From: Oscillospiraceae bacterium | GTDB taxonomy: Bacteria > Bacillota > Clostridia > Oscillospirales > Oscillospiraceae | Direction: 5' to 3' | DNA length: 64,000 nt | NCBI GenBank assembly: GCA_017445385.1 | Contig: JAFSUG010000023.1 | Coordinates: forward strand, 62,001 to 126,000 | Shown here: positions 17,271 through 26,880 of the stretch, piece by piece | Layout of the letters: every line of letters begins with the position of its first letter | Numbering within the stretch: position 1 is the first letter of the stretch | Made by a program: the position numbers and the translations under genes | The notes under the pieces: model-generated | Told to the model about the DNA's origin: nothing | Database searches by the model: none | The model's input: the letters and a program-made list of their open reading frames with translations, nothing else

Positions 17271-18542
17271 ATGAACGATTTGGAAAAAAAGGCGATCCTA
17301 TCGCATCCCGATTTTGCAGGACTAACGCCGTTCGCAAATAAGATTTGGCTCTCGTCTCCAACGATGCACGGCGACGAGCAAAAATGGGTCGATGACGCGA
17401 TCTTAACCAACTGGGTCAGCACGATCGGCGAGAACATCAACGAAGTGGAGCGCAAGGCTGCGGAGCTGATCGGCTGCAAATACGCGGTCGGGCTCGGCAC
17501 GGGAACTGCCGCGCTGCATCTTGCGATCCGTCTTGCCGGCGAAAAGCTCTATGGGCAGCCGAAAGCGAACGAAGGCACGCTGCAGGGGCATAAAGCGTTT
17601 TGCACGGATATGACCTTCGACGCGACGGTCAACCCTGTTGCCTACGAGGGCGGCGAAGCGGTGTTTATCGATACCGAGCCGGAAACGTGGAACATGGACC
17701 CTGCCGCGCTGGAGCGGGCATTTACGATCTATCCGGACGTAAAGCTGATCGTCATTGCGCATCTTTACGGCGTGCCCGGCAAGATGGCGGAGATCCGCCG
17801 CATCGCGGATGCGCACGGCGCGCTGATCGTGGAAGACGCCGCCGAATCGTTTGGCGCAACGTATCGCGGCAAGCAAACGGGCAACTTCGGCGATCTCGGC
17901 GTAATCAGCTTCAACGGCAATAAGATCATTACCGGCTCGTGCGGCGGTATGCTGCTCTGCAACAGCGAGGAAGATGCCGCCAAGGTGCGCAAATGGAGCA
18001 CGCAGAGCCGCGATGCCGCGCCGTGGTATCAGCATTCGGAGCTTGGCTATAACTACCGTATGAGCAATATCGTTGCCGGCGTGATCCGCGGACAGATGCC
18101 GTATCTGCAGGCGCATATCGCGCAGAAAAAGGCGATTTACGAGCGTTATCGGGAGGGCTTTCAGGATCTTCCCGTTTCGATGAACCCCTACGCGGCGGAC
18201 AGCGAGCCAAACTGGTGGCTGAGCTGTATGCTGATCGATGATGCGGCAATGTGCGAAACGAAGCGCGGCGATTTTGCGGCGGAGTTCACCTCCGCGCCGG
18301 GCAAATCCTGCCCGACGGAGATCCTGCAGGCGCTCGAAGCGTTCAATGCCGAGGGCAGACCGATCTGGAAGCCGATGCATCTGCAGCCGATCTACCGCGC
18401 GCATCCGTTCATCGCGCGCGAAGACGGAGCGGACGTCAGCGCGGATGTTTTCCGCCGCGGTCTCTGCCTGCCGAGCGATAATAAAATCACCCCCGATCAG
18501 CAGGATCGGATTATTGAAATCATTCATCGGTGCTTCCGATAA
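17271..18542 (+). CDS. DegT/DnrJ/EryC1 sugar aminotransferase
   Basis: PLP-dependent transaminase placing an amino group on a keto-sugar nucleotide, 423 aa. GTGTAALHLAIRLA binds the cofactor phosphate, VEDAAESFGATY carries the PLP-ring Asp, and the Schiff-base lysine is in SFNGNKIITGSCGG. Family layout is closest to PglE-type 4-aminotransferases, but with an insertion around residues 85-105. The keto-sugar donor could come from RfbB or CapE; no PglF-type dehydratase is present. Start: ATG at 17271 behind GAGAGGGTGG. Confidence 0.88.
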   Translation: MNDLEKKAILSHPDFAGLTPFANKIWLSSPTMHGDEQKWVDDAILTNWVSTIGENINEVERKAAELIGCKYAVGLGTGTAALHLAIRLAGEKLYGQPKANEGTLQGHKAFCTDMTFDATVNPVAYEGGEAVFIDTEPETWNMDPAALERAFTIYPDVKLIVIAHLYGVPGKMAEIRRIADAHGALIVEDAAESFGATYRGKQTGNFGDLGVISFNGNKIITGSCGGMLLCNSEEDAAKVRKWSTQSRDAAPWYQHSELGYNYRMSNIVAGVIRGQMPYLQAHIAQKKAIYERYREGFQDLPVSMNPYAADSEPNWWLSCMLIDDAAMCETKRGDFAAEFTSAPGKSCPTEILQALEAFNAEGRPIWKPMHLQPIYRAHPFIAREDGADVSADVFRRGLCLPSDNKITPDQQDRIIEIIHRCFR

Positions 18543-18559
18543 AACAGAGGTGGAAACAA

Positions 18560-19975
18560 ATGCTCTGGGATTTTGCAAAATTTGGAAATCGGCCTTTCGC
18601 TACGGATGATTCCGGCGAAATCTATCGCTATGATACACTGCTTCGTCATGGCGAAGCGTTTGCCGATGCGGTCGGCGAACGATGCCTCATCTTTATTCTC
18701 TGCACGAACAGCGCCGGCTCGATCCTCGGCTATACTGCCGCGCTGAACCATGGGATCGTTCCCGTTCTCGTGGATTCCGGACTGGAGCGGTCGCTGCTGC
18801 ATTCGCTGCTGGATACCTATCAGCCGAAGTACCTTTGGCTGCCGGAGAAAAACGCGGCGGAGTTTCCCGGATATACCGCCGGCTACGGCGAATGGGGCTA
18901 TACGCTGCTGCGCGCGGAAAGTGCGCCGCATTGCGAGCTTTATGGCGATCTCGCGCTGCTGCTGACAACCTCCGGCTCCACCGGCAGCCCCAAGCTCGTG
19001 CGCCAGAGCTATGATAATATTCTCGCAAATACCGAATCCATCGTGGAGTATCTGCACATCGACGGCGATGAGCGCCCGATCACAACGCTCCCGATGCACT
19101 ATACTTACGGTCTTTCCGTGCTCAATACGCATTTGTTCGTCGGCGCGGAAATGATCCTCACCGAGCATACGCTGATGCAGAAGGAGTTTTGGGCGCGCGT
19201 AAAAGACGAGCGCGTTACATCGTTTGCGGGCGTGCCGTATATCTATGAAATGCTCAACCGGCTCCGCTTTTTCCGCATGGACCTGCCCGATCTCAAAACG
19301 CTCACGCAGGCAGGCGGCAAGCTCTCGGTTGAGCTGCATGAAAAGTTTGCGGATTTTGCCGCGCAGACGGGCAAGCACTTCGTTGTGATGTACGGGCAGA
19401 CGGAGGCAACGGCGCGAATGGCGTATCTGCCGCCGGAGTATGCCGTGCGCAAACGCGGCAGTATGGGCATTGCCATCCCGGGCGGCGAGTTCTCGCTGAT
19501 CGATGCCTGCGGCGAACCGATCACCCAGCCCGATACGGTCGGCGAGCTCGTTTATACCGGACGGAACGTAACGCTCGGCTATGCGGAGCAGCGCGAGGAT
19601 CTCGCCAAGGGCGATGAACGCTGCGGCGTTTTACAGACGGGCGATATGGCAAAAGTCGATTCCGACGGCTTTTATTACATCGTTGGCAGAAAGAAACGCT
19701 TTTTGAAGGTGTTCGGCAGCCGCATCAATCTCGATGAAACGGAGCGGCTCGTCTCCTCGGCTTTCGATGGAATCTCCTGCGTCTGCGCCGGAAAAGACGA
19801 TCATATGTACGTCTTTTTAACCGATGACAAGCTGAAAGAAGAGGTTCTGAAATTCCTCTCGCAAAAGACGGGATTCCATCCCTCCGCGTTTACGGTTTGC
19901 ATTATTGATGCGATCCCGCGCAATGAATCGGGCAAGATCGTCTATCAGGAGCTGGCAAAGTATTATGAAGAATAA
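18560..19975 (+). CDS. AMP-forming acyl ligase (ANL superfamily)
   Basis: Activates a carboxylic acid as acyl-adenylate and passes it to CoA or a carrier protein. 471 aa. Motifs in order: P-loop LTTSGSTGSPK (residues 135-145), MYGQTEATARM, TGDMAKVDSDGFYYIVGRKK and the C-terminal lysine in NESGKIVYQEL. It is shorter than standard acyl-CoA synthetases, mainly in the N-terminal domain. With the acyl carrier protein, LuxE and LuxC further on, it probably loads the carrier. ATG at 18560 behind AGAGGTGG. The acid is unknown. Confidence 0.85.
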   Translation: MLWDFAKFGNRPFATDDSGEIYRYDTLLRHGEAFADAVGERCLIFILCTNSAGSILGYTAALNHGIVPVLVDSGLERSLLHSLLDTYQPKYLWLPEKNAAEFPGYTAGYGEWGYTLLRAESAPHCELYGDLALLLTTSGSTGSPKLVRQSYDNILANTESIVEYLHIDGDERPITTLPMHYTYGLSVLNTHLFVGAEMILTEHTLMQKEFWARVKDERVTSFAGVPYIYEMLNRLRFFRMDLPDLKTLTQAGGKLSVELHEKFADFAAQTGKHFVVMYGQTEATARMAYLPPEYAVRKRGSMGIAIPGGEFSLIDACGEPITQPDTVGELVYTGRNVTLGYAEQREDLAKGDERCGVLQTGDMAKVDSDGFYYIVGRKKRFLKVFGSRINLDETERLVSSAFDGISCVCAGKDDHMYVFLTDDKLKEEVLKFLSQKTGFHPSAFTVCIIDAIPRNESGKIVYQELAKYYEE

Positions 19976-20603
19976 TCGCAAAAGAAATCTGTATTTGCCG
20001 TTTAAGCGCTTTTTGGATCTGCTGTTTTCGGTGATCCTCGGCATTCCGGCGCTTGTGATCGTCGGCGCGTGCTACGTTGCAATCAAGCTGGAAACGAAAG
20101 GCCCCGTCTTCTTCGTGCAGGAGCGGCCGGGCAAAAACGGCAAGCCGTTCCGGCTCTATAAACTGCGCTCGATGATCGTGGAAACCGAGCGCGACGGCAG
20201 GGTGCTTTCCGATTTCGAGCGCATGACGAAAAGCGGAAGGATCATCCGAAAACTGAGCTTTGACGAGCTGCCGCAGATTCTCAATATTCTGCGCGGCGAT
20301 ATGAGCTTCATCGGGCCGAGACCGCTTTTGATGCGCTATCTTCCGCGCTATACGCCGGAGCAGGCGCGCCGCCACGAGGTGCGCCCCGGCATCTCCGGCT
20401 GGGCGCAGGTCAACGGCAGAAACGAGCTGACTTGGGAGCAGAAATTTGAAAACGACGTCTGGTACGTAGACCACGTGTCGTTCGGGCTGGACATAAAAAT
20501 CTTTTGGATGACGATCGTGAACGTCCTGAAGCACCAGGGGATCAACGCAGGCGCGGATGAAACCATGGGCGAATTCATGGGCACGGAAGCGGTTGCTACA
20601 TAA
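19965..20603 (+). CDS. PglC-like initiating phosphoglycosyl transferase
   Basis: Transfers the first sugar 1-phosphate from a UDP-sugar to undecaprenyl phosphate, the committed step of repeat-unit assembly. 212 aa, the small monotopic form: one N-terminal membrane segment (FLDLLFSVILGIPALVIVG), then FFVQERPGKNGKPFRLYKLR, the catalytic DE pair in SFDELPQ, GDMSFIGPRP and HEVRPGISGWAQVNGRN. The ATG lies inside the end of the ligase gene (11-bp overlap). The C-terminal 20 residues are a variable tail. Confidence 0.93.
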   Translation: MKNNRKRNLYLPFKRFLDLLFSVILGIPALVIVGACYVAIKLETKGPVFFVQERPGKNGKPFRLYKLRSMIVETERDGRVLSDFERMTKSGRIIRKLSFDELPQILNILRGDMSFIGPRPLLMRYLPRYTPEQARRHEVRPGISGWAQVNGRNELTWEQKFENDVWYVDHVSFGLDIKIFWMTIVNVLKHQGINAGADETMGEFMGTEAVAT

Positions 20604-20608
20604 AAACC

Positions 20609-21736
20609 ATGGATCAAAAACGAATTTGCTACGTTGTTACGATCGGCCGCACGATCGATGCGTTCTTCCGCGATCAACTGATTTACCTTGCGGCAAACGG
20701 CTTTGACGTCAGCGTGATCTGCCATGACGACTGCGATCTGAAGCATACGCTTCCGAATGAAATTCGATTTATGGACGTGCCGATCCCGCGCGGCGTGAAC
20801 CTGTTTGGTTCGCTCTCGGCGCTGCGGGAGCTCAAGCGCATCTTCAAAAAAGAGCGTTTTGACCTCGTGCAGTATTCCACGCCGAACGCGGCGTTTTTAG
20901 CGTCGATCGCCGCGAAAGCCGCGCGGATTCCGATTCGCAACTACCATCTGATGGGCTACCGCTTCGAGGGCGAAAGCGGCGTAAAGCGCAAGCTTGTGAA
21001 GCTGTTCGATCAGATCGCCTGCCGCAATTCCACGCACGTGGAATGTGTCTGCAACGCCACGATGGAAAAAGGTATTGCGATGGGGCTGTTTCCCAAGGAA
21101 AAAGCGATCGTCGTCGGCGCGGGCAGCACGGGCGGCGTTAATACGGAGAAGTTTGATCTTTCGAAAAAACCGCAATGGCGAAGCGAGATTCGCAAGCAGT
21201 TCGGCTATGCGGAGGATACGGTTGTCTATGGCTTTGTCGGCAGGATCGCGGTGGATAAAGGCATCCGTGAGCTGCTCGGCGCGTGGGAAGCGGTTTCGGC
21301 GCATGAAAAAACCGCGCTGCTGCTTGTCGGACCGGTTGAGGACGGTGCGCTGCAGGCGGCAGCCGAAGCGCTGCCGCGCGTAAAGCTCGCCGGAAAGGTG
21401 CTCGATCCCGAGCGGTATTTTGCCGCGCTGGACGTGCTGCTGCTTCCGAGCTATCGGGAGGGCTTTGGAAACGTGCTGATCGAAGCGGAAACAATGGGCG
21501 TTGCCTGCATCGCATCTGATATTGACGGTCCGCGCGATGCGATGCGCAGCGGCGAAACGGGGCTGCTTGTAAAGCCGCATGACGCGGCTGCTTTGGCGGA
21601 TGCGATGACTGCGCTTCTGGACGCGGCACAGCGCGAAATCTATGCGCAGAACGCAATCCGCTTTGCGAAGAATTTTGACAGCCGTGTGCTTTGCGAAGCG
21701 ATTTTACAGCGAAAAAACAGCTTGCTTGGGGGATGA
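20609..21736 (+). CDS. Glycosyltransferase family 4
   Basis: GT-B retaining transferase, 375 aa. GFVGRIAVDKGI begins the C-terminal nucleotide-binding domain and EGFGNVLIEAETMGV is the family EX7E motif. The N-terminal half (TIDAFFRDQLIYLAANGF) resembles PglA-like enzymes that act second, right after the PglC-type transferase encoded just upstream. That position suggests it adds the second sugar on the cytoplasmic face. No strong ribosome site precedes the ATG. Confidence 0.85.
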   Translation: MDQKRICYVVTIGRTIDAFFRDQLIYLAANGFDVSVICHDDCDLKHTLPNEIRFMDVPIPRGVNLFGSLSALRELKRIFKKERFDLVQYSTPNAAFLASIAAKAARIPIRNYHLMGYRFEGESGVKRKLVKLFDQIACRNSTHVECVCNATMEKGIAMGLFPKEKAIVVGAGSTGGVNTEKFDLSKKPQWRSEIRKQFGYAEDTVVYGFVGRIAVDKGIRELLGAWEAVSAHEKTALLLVGPVEDGALQAAAEALPRVKLAGKVLDPERYFAALDVLLLPSYREGFGNVLIEAETMGVACIASDIDGPRDAMRSGETGLLVKPHDAAALADAMTALLDAAQREIYAQNAIRFAKNFDSRVLCEAILQRKNSLLGG

Positions 21737-21740
21737 TCGG

Positions 21741-22226
21741 ATGGCACAGAGCTATTCCAACAAGGTCCTGTGGTTGTGGAGCTTTTTTACGCATTATAAC
21801 GATACGAAATACTGGAAAATGCGCGAGCATATCGTGCGCCATCCATCCGGGCTGAAAAGCCTTTGGTATCTTGTCCGCATCAAGCGCATGGATGCTTTTA
21901 ACAATGCCTCGCTCGGCACGCATCTCGGCAAGTGCGCGGAATTTCGCGGCAAGCCCTATCTGCCGCACGGACTTAACGGAATCATCGTTTCCAACGACAG
22001 CGTGATCGGCAAAGAGTGCATCCTCTATCACCAGGTCACGATCGGCGGCGGCAACGGCGGCTCGCCGAAAATCGGCGATTTCGTTGAGATCGGCGCAGGC
22101 GCAAAGGTGATCGGTCCGATCACGATCGGAAACCACGTGCATATCGGCGCCGGCTGCGTCGTTGCGCAGGACGTGCCGGACAACTGCACCGTTGTGATGC
22201 AGAAACCGAGAATCATTCAAAAGTGA
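21741..22226 (+). CDS. Left-handed beta-helix acetyltransferase (serine acetyltransferase-like)
   Basis: 161 aa with hexapeptide repeats in the C-terminal half (LYHQVTIGGGNGG, GDFVEIGAGAKVIGPITIG, HVHIGAGCVVAQDVP). The N-terminal part has the KMREHIVRHP and RIKRM helices of CysE-like capsule acetyltransferases. It probably acetylates a sugar hydroxyl or amino group using acetyl-CoA. GGGGGATG lies before the ATG at 21741. Confidence 0.85.
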   Translation: MAQSYSNKVLWLWSFFTHYNDTKYWKMREHIVRHPSGLKSLWYLVRIKRMDAFNNASLGTHLGKCAEFRGKPYLPHGLNGIIVSNDSVIGKECILYHQVTIGGGNGGSPKIGDFVEIGAGAKVIGPITIGNHVHIGAGCVVAQDVPDNCTVVMQKPRIIQK

Positions 22227-22233
22227 GCTTGCT

Positions 22234-23184
22234 ATGAACAGAACGATCAGCGTTATTATCCCGGTTTATAAGGTTGAGCCGTATTTGGAGCGATGCGTTC
22301 GAAGCGTGCTCGCGCAGACGTATCGGGAGCTGGAAATCCTCCTTGTGGACGACGGCTCGCCCGACCGCTGCGGTGAGATTTGCGATACGCTTGCGGCGGA
22401 GGATCCGCGTATCCGCGTGATCCATAAGGAAAACGGCGGATTGAGCAGCGCGCGCAACGCGGCGCTTGCGGTTTGCACGGGCGGCTATATCGCGTTTGTT
22501 GACAGCGATGATTTTATTCATCCGGAATTTGCCGAGCGCATGCTTGCGATTCTCGAGCAAACGCAGGCGCAGATCGTGCAGTGCCGGTTTGAGATCGGCT
22601 CGGCGGACGATTTTTCCGAACCGGAAAAAGAAAGCGGCGTTCAAATCATCGGGCGCTATGACGCGCTTGAAAGCATGGCGTATAAGGTTACGGCGTGCGG
22701 CAAGCTCTACCGCCGCGAAATTGTAGAGGGCGTTCGATTTCCAGAAGGGAAGATCAACGAGGACGACGCAACGTACTATCGTTTTGCGGATTCGGCGCAG
22801 ACCATCGCGCTGACGGACGCGGCGCTCTACTATTATTATCAGAGCCCGAACAGCATCATGCGCAGTAAAGCATCTTTCCTGCGTGAGGATTTTATCCCGA
22901 TTTATGAAGCGCGGATCGCCTATTTCGCGCAGAAAGACGATCTGCGCGCGGTGGAGGGCTCGCGGATTCGGTTTTGCCTGGTGCTGATGTTGTTTTATAT
23001 GGAGTGCAAAAAAGATCCAAACAATGAAAACGATCAAAGTGCGCTCTATGCGCGGTTTTGCGAAGAATATGGAAAAATTCGCAAATCAGCTTACCTTTCT
23101 AAAAAAATCGGTTTTTTCTTCGCGCTTTTTTATCGGCTGCCGAGCGTTTGCGCGCTGGCGGTCAAAGCGCTGAAGCTGCGGTGA
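22234..23184 (+). CDS. Glycosyltransferase family 2
   Basis: GT-A inverting transferase, 316 aa. SVIIPVYKVEPYLERCVRSV at the start, LVDDGSPDRCGEICD, and the metal-binding DSDDF (DxD) after YIAFV. The middle shows EDDATYYRFA, where the catalytic base is usually found. The basic C-terminal stretch (SKKIGFFFALFYRL) may touch the membrane. Acceptor and donor cannot be read from the sequence. Confidence 0.88.
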   Translation: MNRTISVIIPVYKVEPYLERCVRSVLAQTYRELEILLVDDGSPDRCGEICDTLAAEDPRIRVIHKENGGLSSARNAALAVCTGGYIAFVDSDDFIHPEFAERMLAILEQTQAQIVQCRFEIGSADDFSEPEKESGVQIIGRYDALESMAYKVTACGKLYRREIVEGVRFPEGKINEDDATYYRFADSAQTIALTDAALYYYYQSPNSIMRSKASFLREDFIPIYEARIAYFAQKDDLRAVEGSRIRFCLVLMLFYMECKKDPNNENDQSALYARFCEEYGKIRKSAYLSKKIGFFFALFYRLPSVCALAVKALKLR

Positions 23185-23190
23185 TATGCT

Positions 23191-24465
23191 ATGAGAATAC
23201 TGATCCTTTCCGATGAGCCCTGGAGCGATTCGGCAAACGGCAACAACGTATTTACAAACTGGTTCCGCGGATTCGATGCGGAATTTGCAAGCATCTATTG
23301 CTCGCCGGGACTGCCGGATAATGCTTGCTGCAGCCGCTATTTCCAGGTTACGGATAAGATGATGGCAAAAAGCTTGCTCGGCGGCAAACGTGCCGGACGC
23401 GCATTTGCAGGGCAGGGAACAGATTCTTCTGCGTCCGCGCCGGAGGCGGAAGACCGCGCGCTCTATGCGCGGCTGAAAAAGATCACAACTGAGCCGCTTC
23501 GCCTTGCGCGCGAATGGCTTTGGCTGCTGGGGCGCTATGATCTGGCTGCGCTTCGCGCGTTCGTGGAGGATTTCGCGCCGGATATTGTGTTTTCCATCCG
23601 CATGGGCACGATGAAGCTGCTGCGGCTGGAGCGGATCATCCACGAGATGACGGACGCGCCGTTTTATGCTTTCGTTGGCGATGATGAGTATTCCTTACGC
23701 CAGTTTTCGCTTTCACCAACGTTCTGGCTTCGGCGGTTCGGCGTCCGCCGCAGCTTGCGAAAGAACGTGAGGTTTTACCGCAAGTATTATTGCATGACGC
23801 GCGAACAGGCGGATTATTATGCGCGGATTTTCCCGTGCGAAACGGGCGTGCTGAATAAATGCGGCGATTTTTCGCGCCCCATTCCAACGCATAGCGCGCA
23901 TACGCCGATCGTGCTGATCTACGCCGGCAAGCTTTACTGCAATCGCTGGAAGGTCCTGCGCACGATTGCAAAAACGCTGCAATCGTTCAACCGGGACGCG
24001 ATCCGTTTCCAACTGCGCATCTATACGCGCGATCGGATCACGCCGGCGCAAAATCGCGCCCTGAACGATGGCAGGTCTTCGATCCTCATGGGCGCGGCAG
24101 CGCCGCAGGAGCTTCCGAAGATCTATGCGCAAGCGGATATTGCACTGCACGTGGAATCATCGGATCTGAAGAACAGATTGGCAACGCGCCTGTCCTTTTC
24201 AACCAAGCTGATCGATTGCATGGAAAGCGGCTGCGCCGTTATGGCGTTTTGCTGGGATCAGCAGGCGGGCTACCGCCATCTGGAGCGGACGGGAAGCGGC
24301 TTTTGCGTTTCGGATGCAGCGTCGCTTTCAGATGTGCTGCAGTCGATTTTAAACGACCCCGCATTACTGGACAAGTATGCGCTGCGTGCGCAGCAGACCG
24401 GCGAGCAGTATCATAAGCGCGAAACGATTCAGGCGATGTTGAAAGCGGATTTTTCGTGCGATTAA
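23191..24465 (+). CDS. GT-B type glycosyltransferase
   Basis: 424 aa. The start MRILILSDEPWSDSANGNNV and the C-terminal domain (IVLIYAGKLYCNRWKV, LPKIYAQADIALHVES, KLIDCMESGCAVMAFCWD) follow the glycosyltransferase family 4 fold, although the EX7E motif is not clear. The region from residues 70 to 100 is variable and charged. It lies between a GT2 gene and the polymerase, with spacings of 6 and 18 bp. Confidence 0.75.
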   Translation: MRILILSDEPWSDSANGNNVFTNWFRGFDAEFASIYCSPGLPDNACCSRYFQVTDKMMAKSLLGGKRAGRAFAGQGTDSSASAPEAEDRALYARLKKITTEPLRLAREWLWLLGRYDLAALRAFVEDFAPDIVFSIRMGTMKLLRLERIIHEMTDAPFYAFVGDDEYSLRQFSLSPTFWLRRFGVRRSLRKNVRFYRKYYCMTREQADYYARIFPCETGVLNKCGDFSRPIPTHSAHTPIVLIYAGKLYCNRWKVLRTIAKTLQSFNRDAIRFQLRIYTRDRITPAQNRALNDGRSSILMGAAAPQELPKIYAQADIALHVESSDLKNRLATRLSFSTKLIDCMESGCAVMAFCWDQQAGYRHLERTGSGFCVSDAASLSDVLQSILNDPALLDKYALRAQQTGEQYHKRETIQAMLKADFSCD

Positions 24466-24483
24466 GCAAAAACGGAGAACGCA

Positions 24484-25578
24484 ATGGAGAAGTATATGGT
24501 TTTCGGTACGTTTTTCTTGGTATGTATTTTTTGCATCCCGAAGAACGATAAAGTGATCCGCCTCGGCGACACAAAGAAAAAGAGAATATTTGTGTTTTGG
24601 TTGGCGGCGATGCTTTTCCTGCTTGGTGCGCTTCGCAACGTCAGAACAGGCATTGATACCTATTATTATGCGCGCGGATTTCTTACGACAATTCTAAAAA
24701 CGCCGATTGCAGCGTATTGGAAAGAGGCGGTTGCGTCGTTTGACAGCGAACAGGGCTATTTCCTTTTGGCAAAGCTGTTTTCGTATGTGCTTCCCTATGC
24801 GCAGGCGTGGCTTGCGTTCCTGTGTTTACTGTTTGTGGTGCCATGCGCGATCCTGATCTATCGGTATTCCGAATGTCCGCCTGTCAGTATCTTGTATATT
24901 GCGGCAATGGGCATTTACACCTTCTGCTGGCAGGGACTGCGGCAGTCGATTGCAATGTCGATCTGCCTGTTTGCGTTTTTGCTTTTGCTCAAGAGAAAGC
25001 GCGTTTGGTTTGTTTTGCTGGTCCTGCTGGCGTTCCAGTTCCATCGTTCCAGCATCGTGTTCCTGCTGGCGCTGCCGGCGATGAACCTGAAAGTTGACCT
25101 GCGCGATTATCTTTGGATCGCCGTTGCGTTTTTGATCACGCTGCTTGCGCCGGGACTTGTAAACGGCGTGCTGCTGAATTATTTCAATTTCTTCGATAAG
25201 GTTGAGGACTATGCCTCGGGCGGCGCATCGCATTATACCTATACGATGTTCTTTATTCTGCTGCTGCTGTATGTTGCCTGCTTCCTTGTGAAGGACGAGC
25301 TGATTGAACGAAATTCCGTTAATAAGGCGCTGTTCAATATGGCGATGCTCGGCGTTGTTTTTCAGGCGATGGCAGTTGTCATTGCGGAATTCTTCCGCAT
25401 CAGCTATTATTTTTCGGTCTTCAATATGCTGCTCGTTGCAAATGCCGGGCAGGTCGCAGCGGAGCGCTATCCAAAGCTAAAACTGCGGCTCGGCTTCTTG
25501 CTGTTTATCGTATTTATCTTTTTCGCAACCGGCGGTTTCGACTACTGGTTCTTGTGGGAAAGTAAATGGAGTTTCTAA
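24484..25578 (+). CDS. EpsG-family O-antigen/exopolysaccharide polymerase (Wzy-type)
   Basis: Integral membrane polymerase that joins lipid-linked repeat units outside the membrane. 364 aa with about ten predicted helices. Diagnostic region: ALRNVRTGIDTYYYARGF after helix 2 (EpsG proteins carry R-x-GTDT-x-x-Y at this point; here it is GIDTYYY) and CWQGLRQSIAMSICLFAFLL. This is the expected polymerase for the Wzx flippase encoded 14 kb downstream. Its ribosome site is CGGAGAA. Confidence 0.85.
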   Translation: MEKYMVFGTFFLVCIFCIPKNDKVIRLGDTKKKRIFVFWLAAMLFLLGALRNVRTGIDTYYYARGFLTTILKTPIAAYWKEAVASFDSEQGYFLLAKLFSYVLPYAQAWLAFLCLLFVVPCAILIYRYSECPPVSILYIAAMGIYTFCWQGLRQSIAMSICLFAFLLLLKRKRVWFVLLVLLAFQFHRSSIVFLLALPAMNLKVDLRDYLWIAVAFLITLLAPGLVNGVLLNYFNFFDKVEDYASGGASHYTYTMFFILLLLYVACFLVKDELIERNSVNKALFNMAMLGVVFQAMAVVIAEFFRISYYFSVFNMLLVANAGQVAAERYPKLKLRLGFLLFIVFIFFATGGFDYWFLWESKWSF

Positions 25579-25591
25579 GGAGGAGAAAATC

Positions 25592-25834
25592 ATGACAAAT
25601 CTGGAAAAGTACGACAACGCTTTCATGGAGGTGCTTCAGCTTGACGCATCCGCTCTCAACGATGAGCTGGTCTACGAGTCCGTTGAAACGTGGGACTCCG
25701 TTGGCCATATGATGCTGATGGCGGCTCTGGAAGAGGCGTTTGATATTATGATGGAAACCGAGGATATCCTCGTGTTTGAATCGTATCCGAAGGGCAAAGA
25801 GATCCTCTCGGAGAAATATGACGTTGCGTTCTGA
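25592..25834 (+). CDS. Acyl carrier protein
   Basis: 80-aa acidic four-helix carrier. The phosphopantetheine attachment serine is Ser36 in ETWDSVGHMML, a variant of the usual DSL. It is not the fatty-acid AcpP by context: it lies between the polymerase and a LuxE homologue in the polysaccharide operon. It has the best ribosome site in the region (AAGGAGGAG). It probably holds the acyl group activated by the upstream ligase for use by LuxE/LuxC or an acyltransferase. Confidence 0.9.
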   Translation: MTNLEKYDNAFMEVLQLDASALNDELVYESVETWDSVGHMMLMAALEEAFDIMMETEDILVFESYPKGKEILSEKYDVAF

Positions 25835-25836
25835 AA

Positions 25837-26880
25837 ATGATTGATTATGAAGCGCTGCTGGCGCAGAAGCCATACGGCATGACGCAGCCGGAAAAAGATG
25901 CGTTTTACCGCGAAGCAATCGAAGACCTTTCGAAGCACCATGCGGCAAACTGCACGGAGTATGCAAAAATCTACCGGCAGTTTGGCGCCGGCTTTGCGCT
26001 GCCGGTTCGGCTGTTTAAGCTGAAGGAGCTGAAAAGCGTCCCTGCCGATCAGGTCCGCAGAACGATGACGTCCTCCGGAACGAGCGGACAGGCGGTTTCC
26101 AGAATCTTCCTCGATGCCGATACCGCCGCGCGGCAAACGAAGGTGCTTTCGCGGATCGTAGGCGACTTCCTCGGGCAAGGGCGGCGGCCGATGCTGATTT
26201 TGGATTCCTCTGCCGTGCTGAAAAACCGGACGATGTTTTCCGCGCGCGGCGCCGGCATTTTAGGCTTTTCCATTTTCGGAAGCGGCGCAAAATACGCGCT
26301 TGATGAGAACATGGAGCTGAATGTGCCGCTGCTGGAGGAGTTCTGCCGCAAAAACGAGAATACGCCGGTTCTGTTGTTCGGTTTTACGTTTATGGTGTGG
26401 CAGCACTTTATCTTAAAACTGAAGGAGCAGGGACTGCATCTGAAGCTGAACGGCGTTCTGATCCACGGCGGCGGCTGGAAAAAGCTGACCGAGCTTGCCG
26501 TGGACAATGATACGTATAAACAGGAGATCCGTGAATGGACGGGCATCGATACGGTGCTGAATTACTACGGCATGGTGGAGCAGACGGGCTCGATCTTTAT
26601 GGAGTGTCCCTGCGGCAGGCTGCACGCGTCGATTTTCTCCGACGTGGACATTATCGATCCCGTAACGATGGAGAAAAAAAGCAGCGGCAGAGGGCTGATC
26701 CGATGCACTTCGCTGCTGCCCACCAGCTATCCCGGCCACGTGCTTTTAACGGAGGATGAAGGCGAGCTGACGGGCATAGACGATTGCCCATGCGGAAGAA
26801 AGGGCAAAACCTTCAAAATTTACGGCAGACTTGCCGGCGCGGAAATCAGGGGGTGCAGTGATACGTATGAAAAACGCTGA
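25837..26880 (+). CDS. LuxE/PaaK-family acyl-protein synthetase
   Basis: 347-aa ANL-related enzyme. In bioluminescent bacteria LuxE activates a fatty acid with ATP and passes it through a cysteine to the reductase LuxC. Visible: SSGTSGQAVSRI at residues 79-90 (ATP-binding loop), NYYGMVEQTGSIFMECPCGR, and a second CPCGRKGKTFKIYGR near the C-terminus, the two Cys-x-Cys-Gly-Arg elements of the LuxE family. It starts 2 bp after the carrier gene and runs into luxC, so the three form one unit. Confidence 0.88.
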   Translation: MIDYEALLAQKPYGMTQPEKDAFYREAIEDLSKHHAANCTEYAKIYRQFGAGFALPVRLFKLKELKSVPADQVRRTMTSSGTSGQAVSRIFLDADTAARQTKVLSRIVGDFLGQGRRPMLILDSSAVLKNRTMFSARGAGILGFSIFGSGAKYALDENMELNVPLLEEFCRKNENTPVLLFGFTFMVWQHFILKLKEQGLHLKLNGVLIHGGGWKKLTELAVDNDTYKQEIREWTGIDTVLNYYGMVEQTGSIFMECPCGRLHASIFSDVDIIDPVTMEKKSSGRGLIRCTSLLPTSYPGHVLLTEDEGELTGIDDCPCGRKGKTFKIYGRLAGAEIRGCSDTYEKR

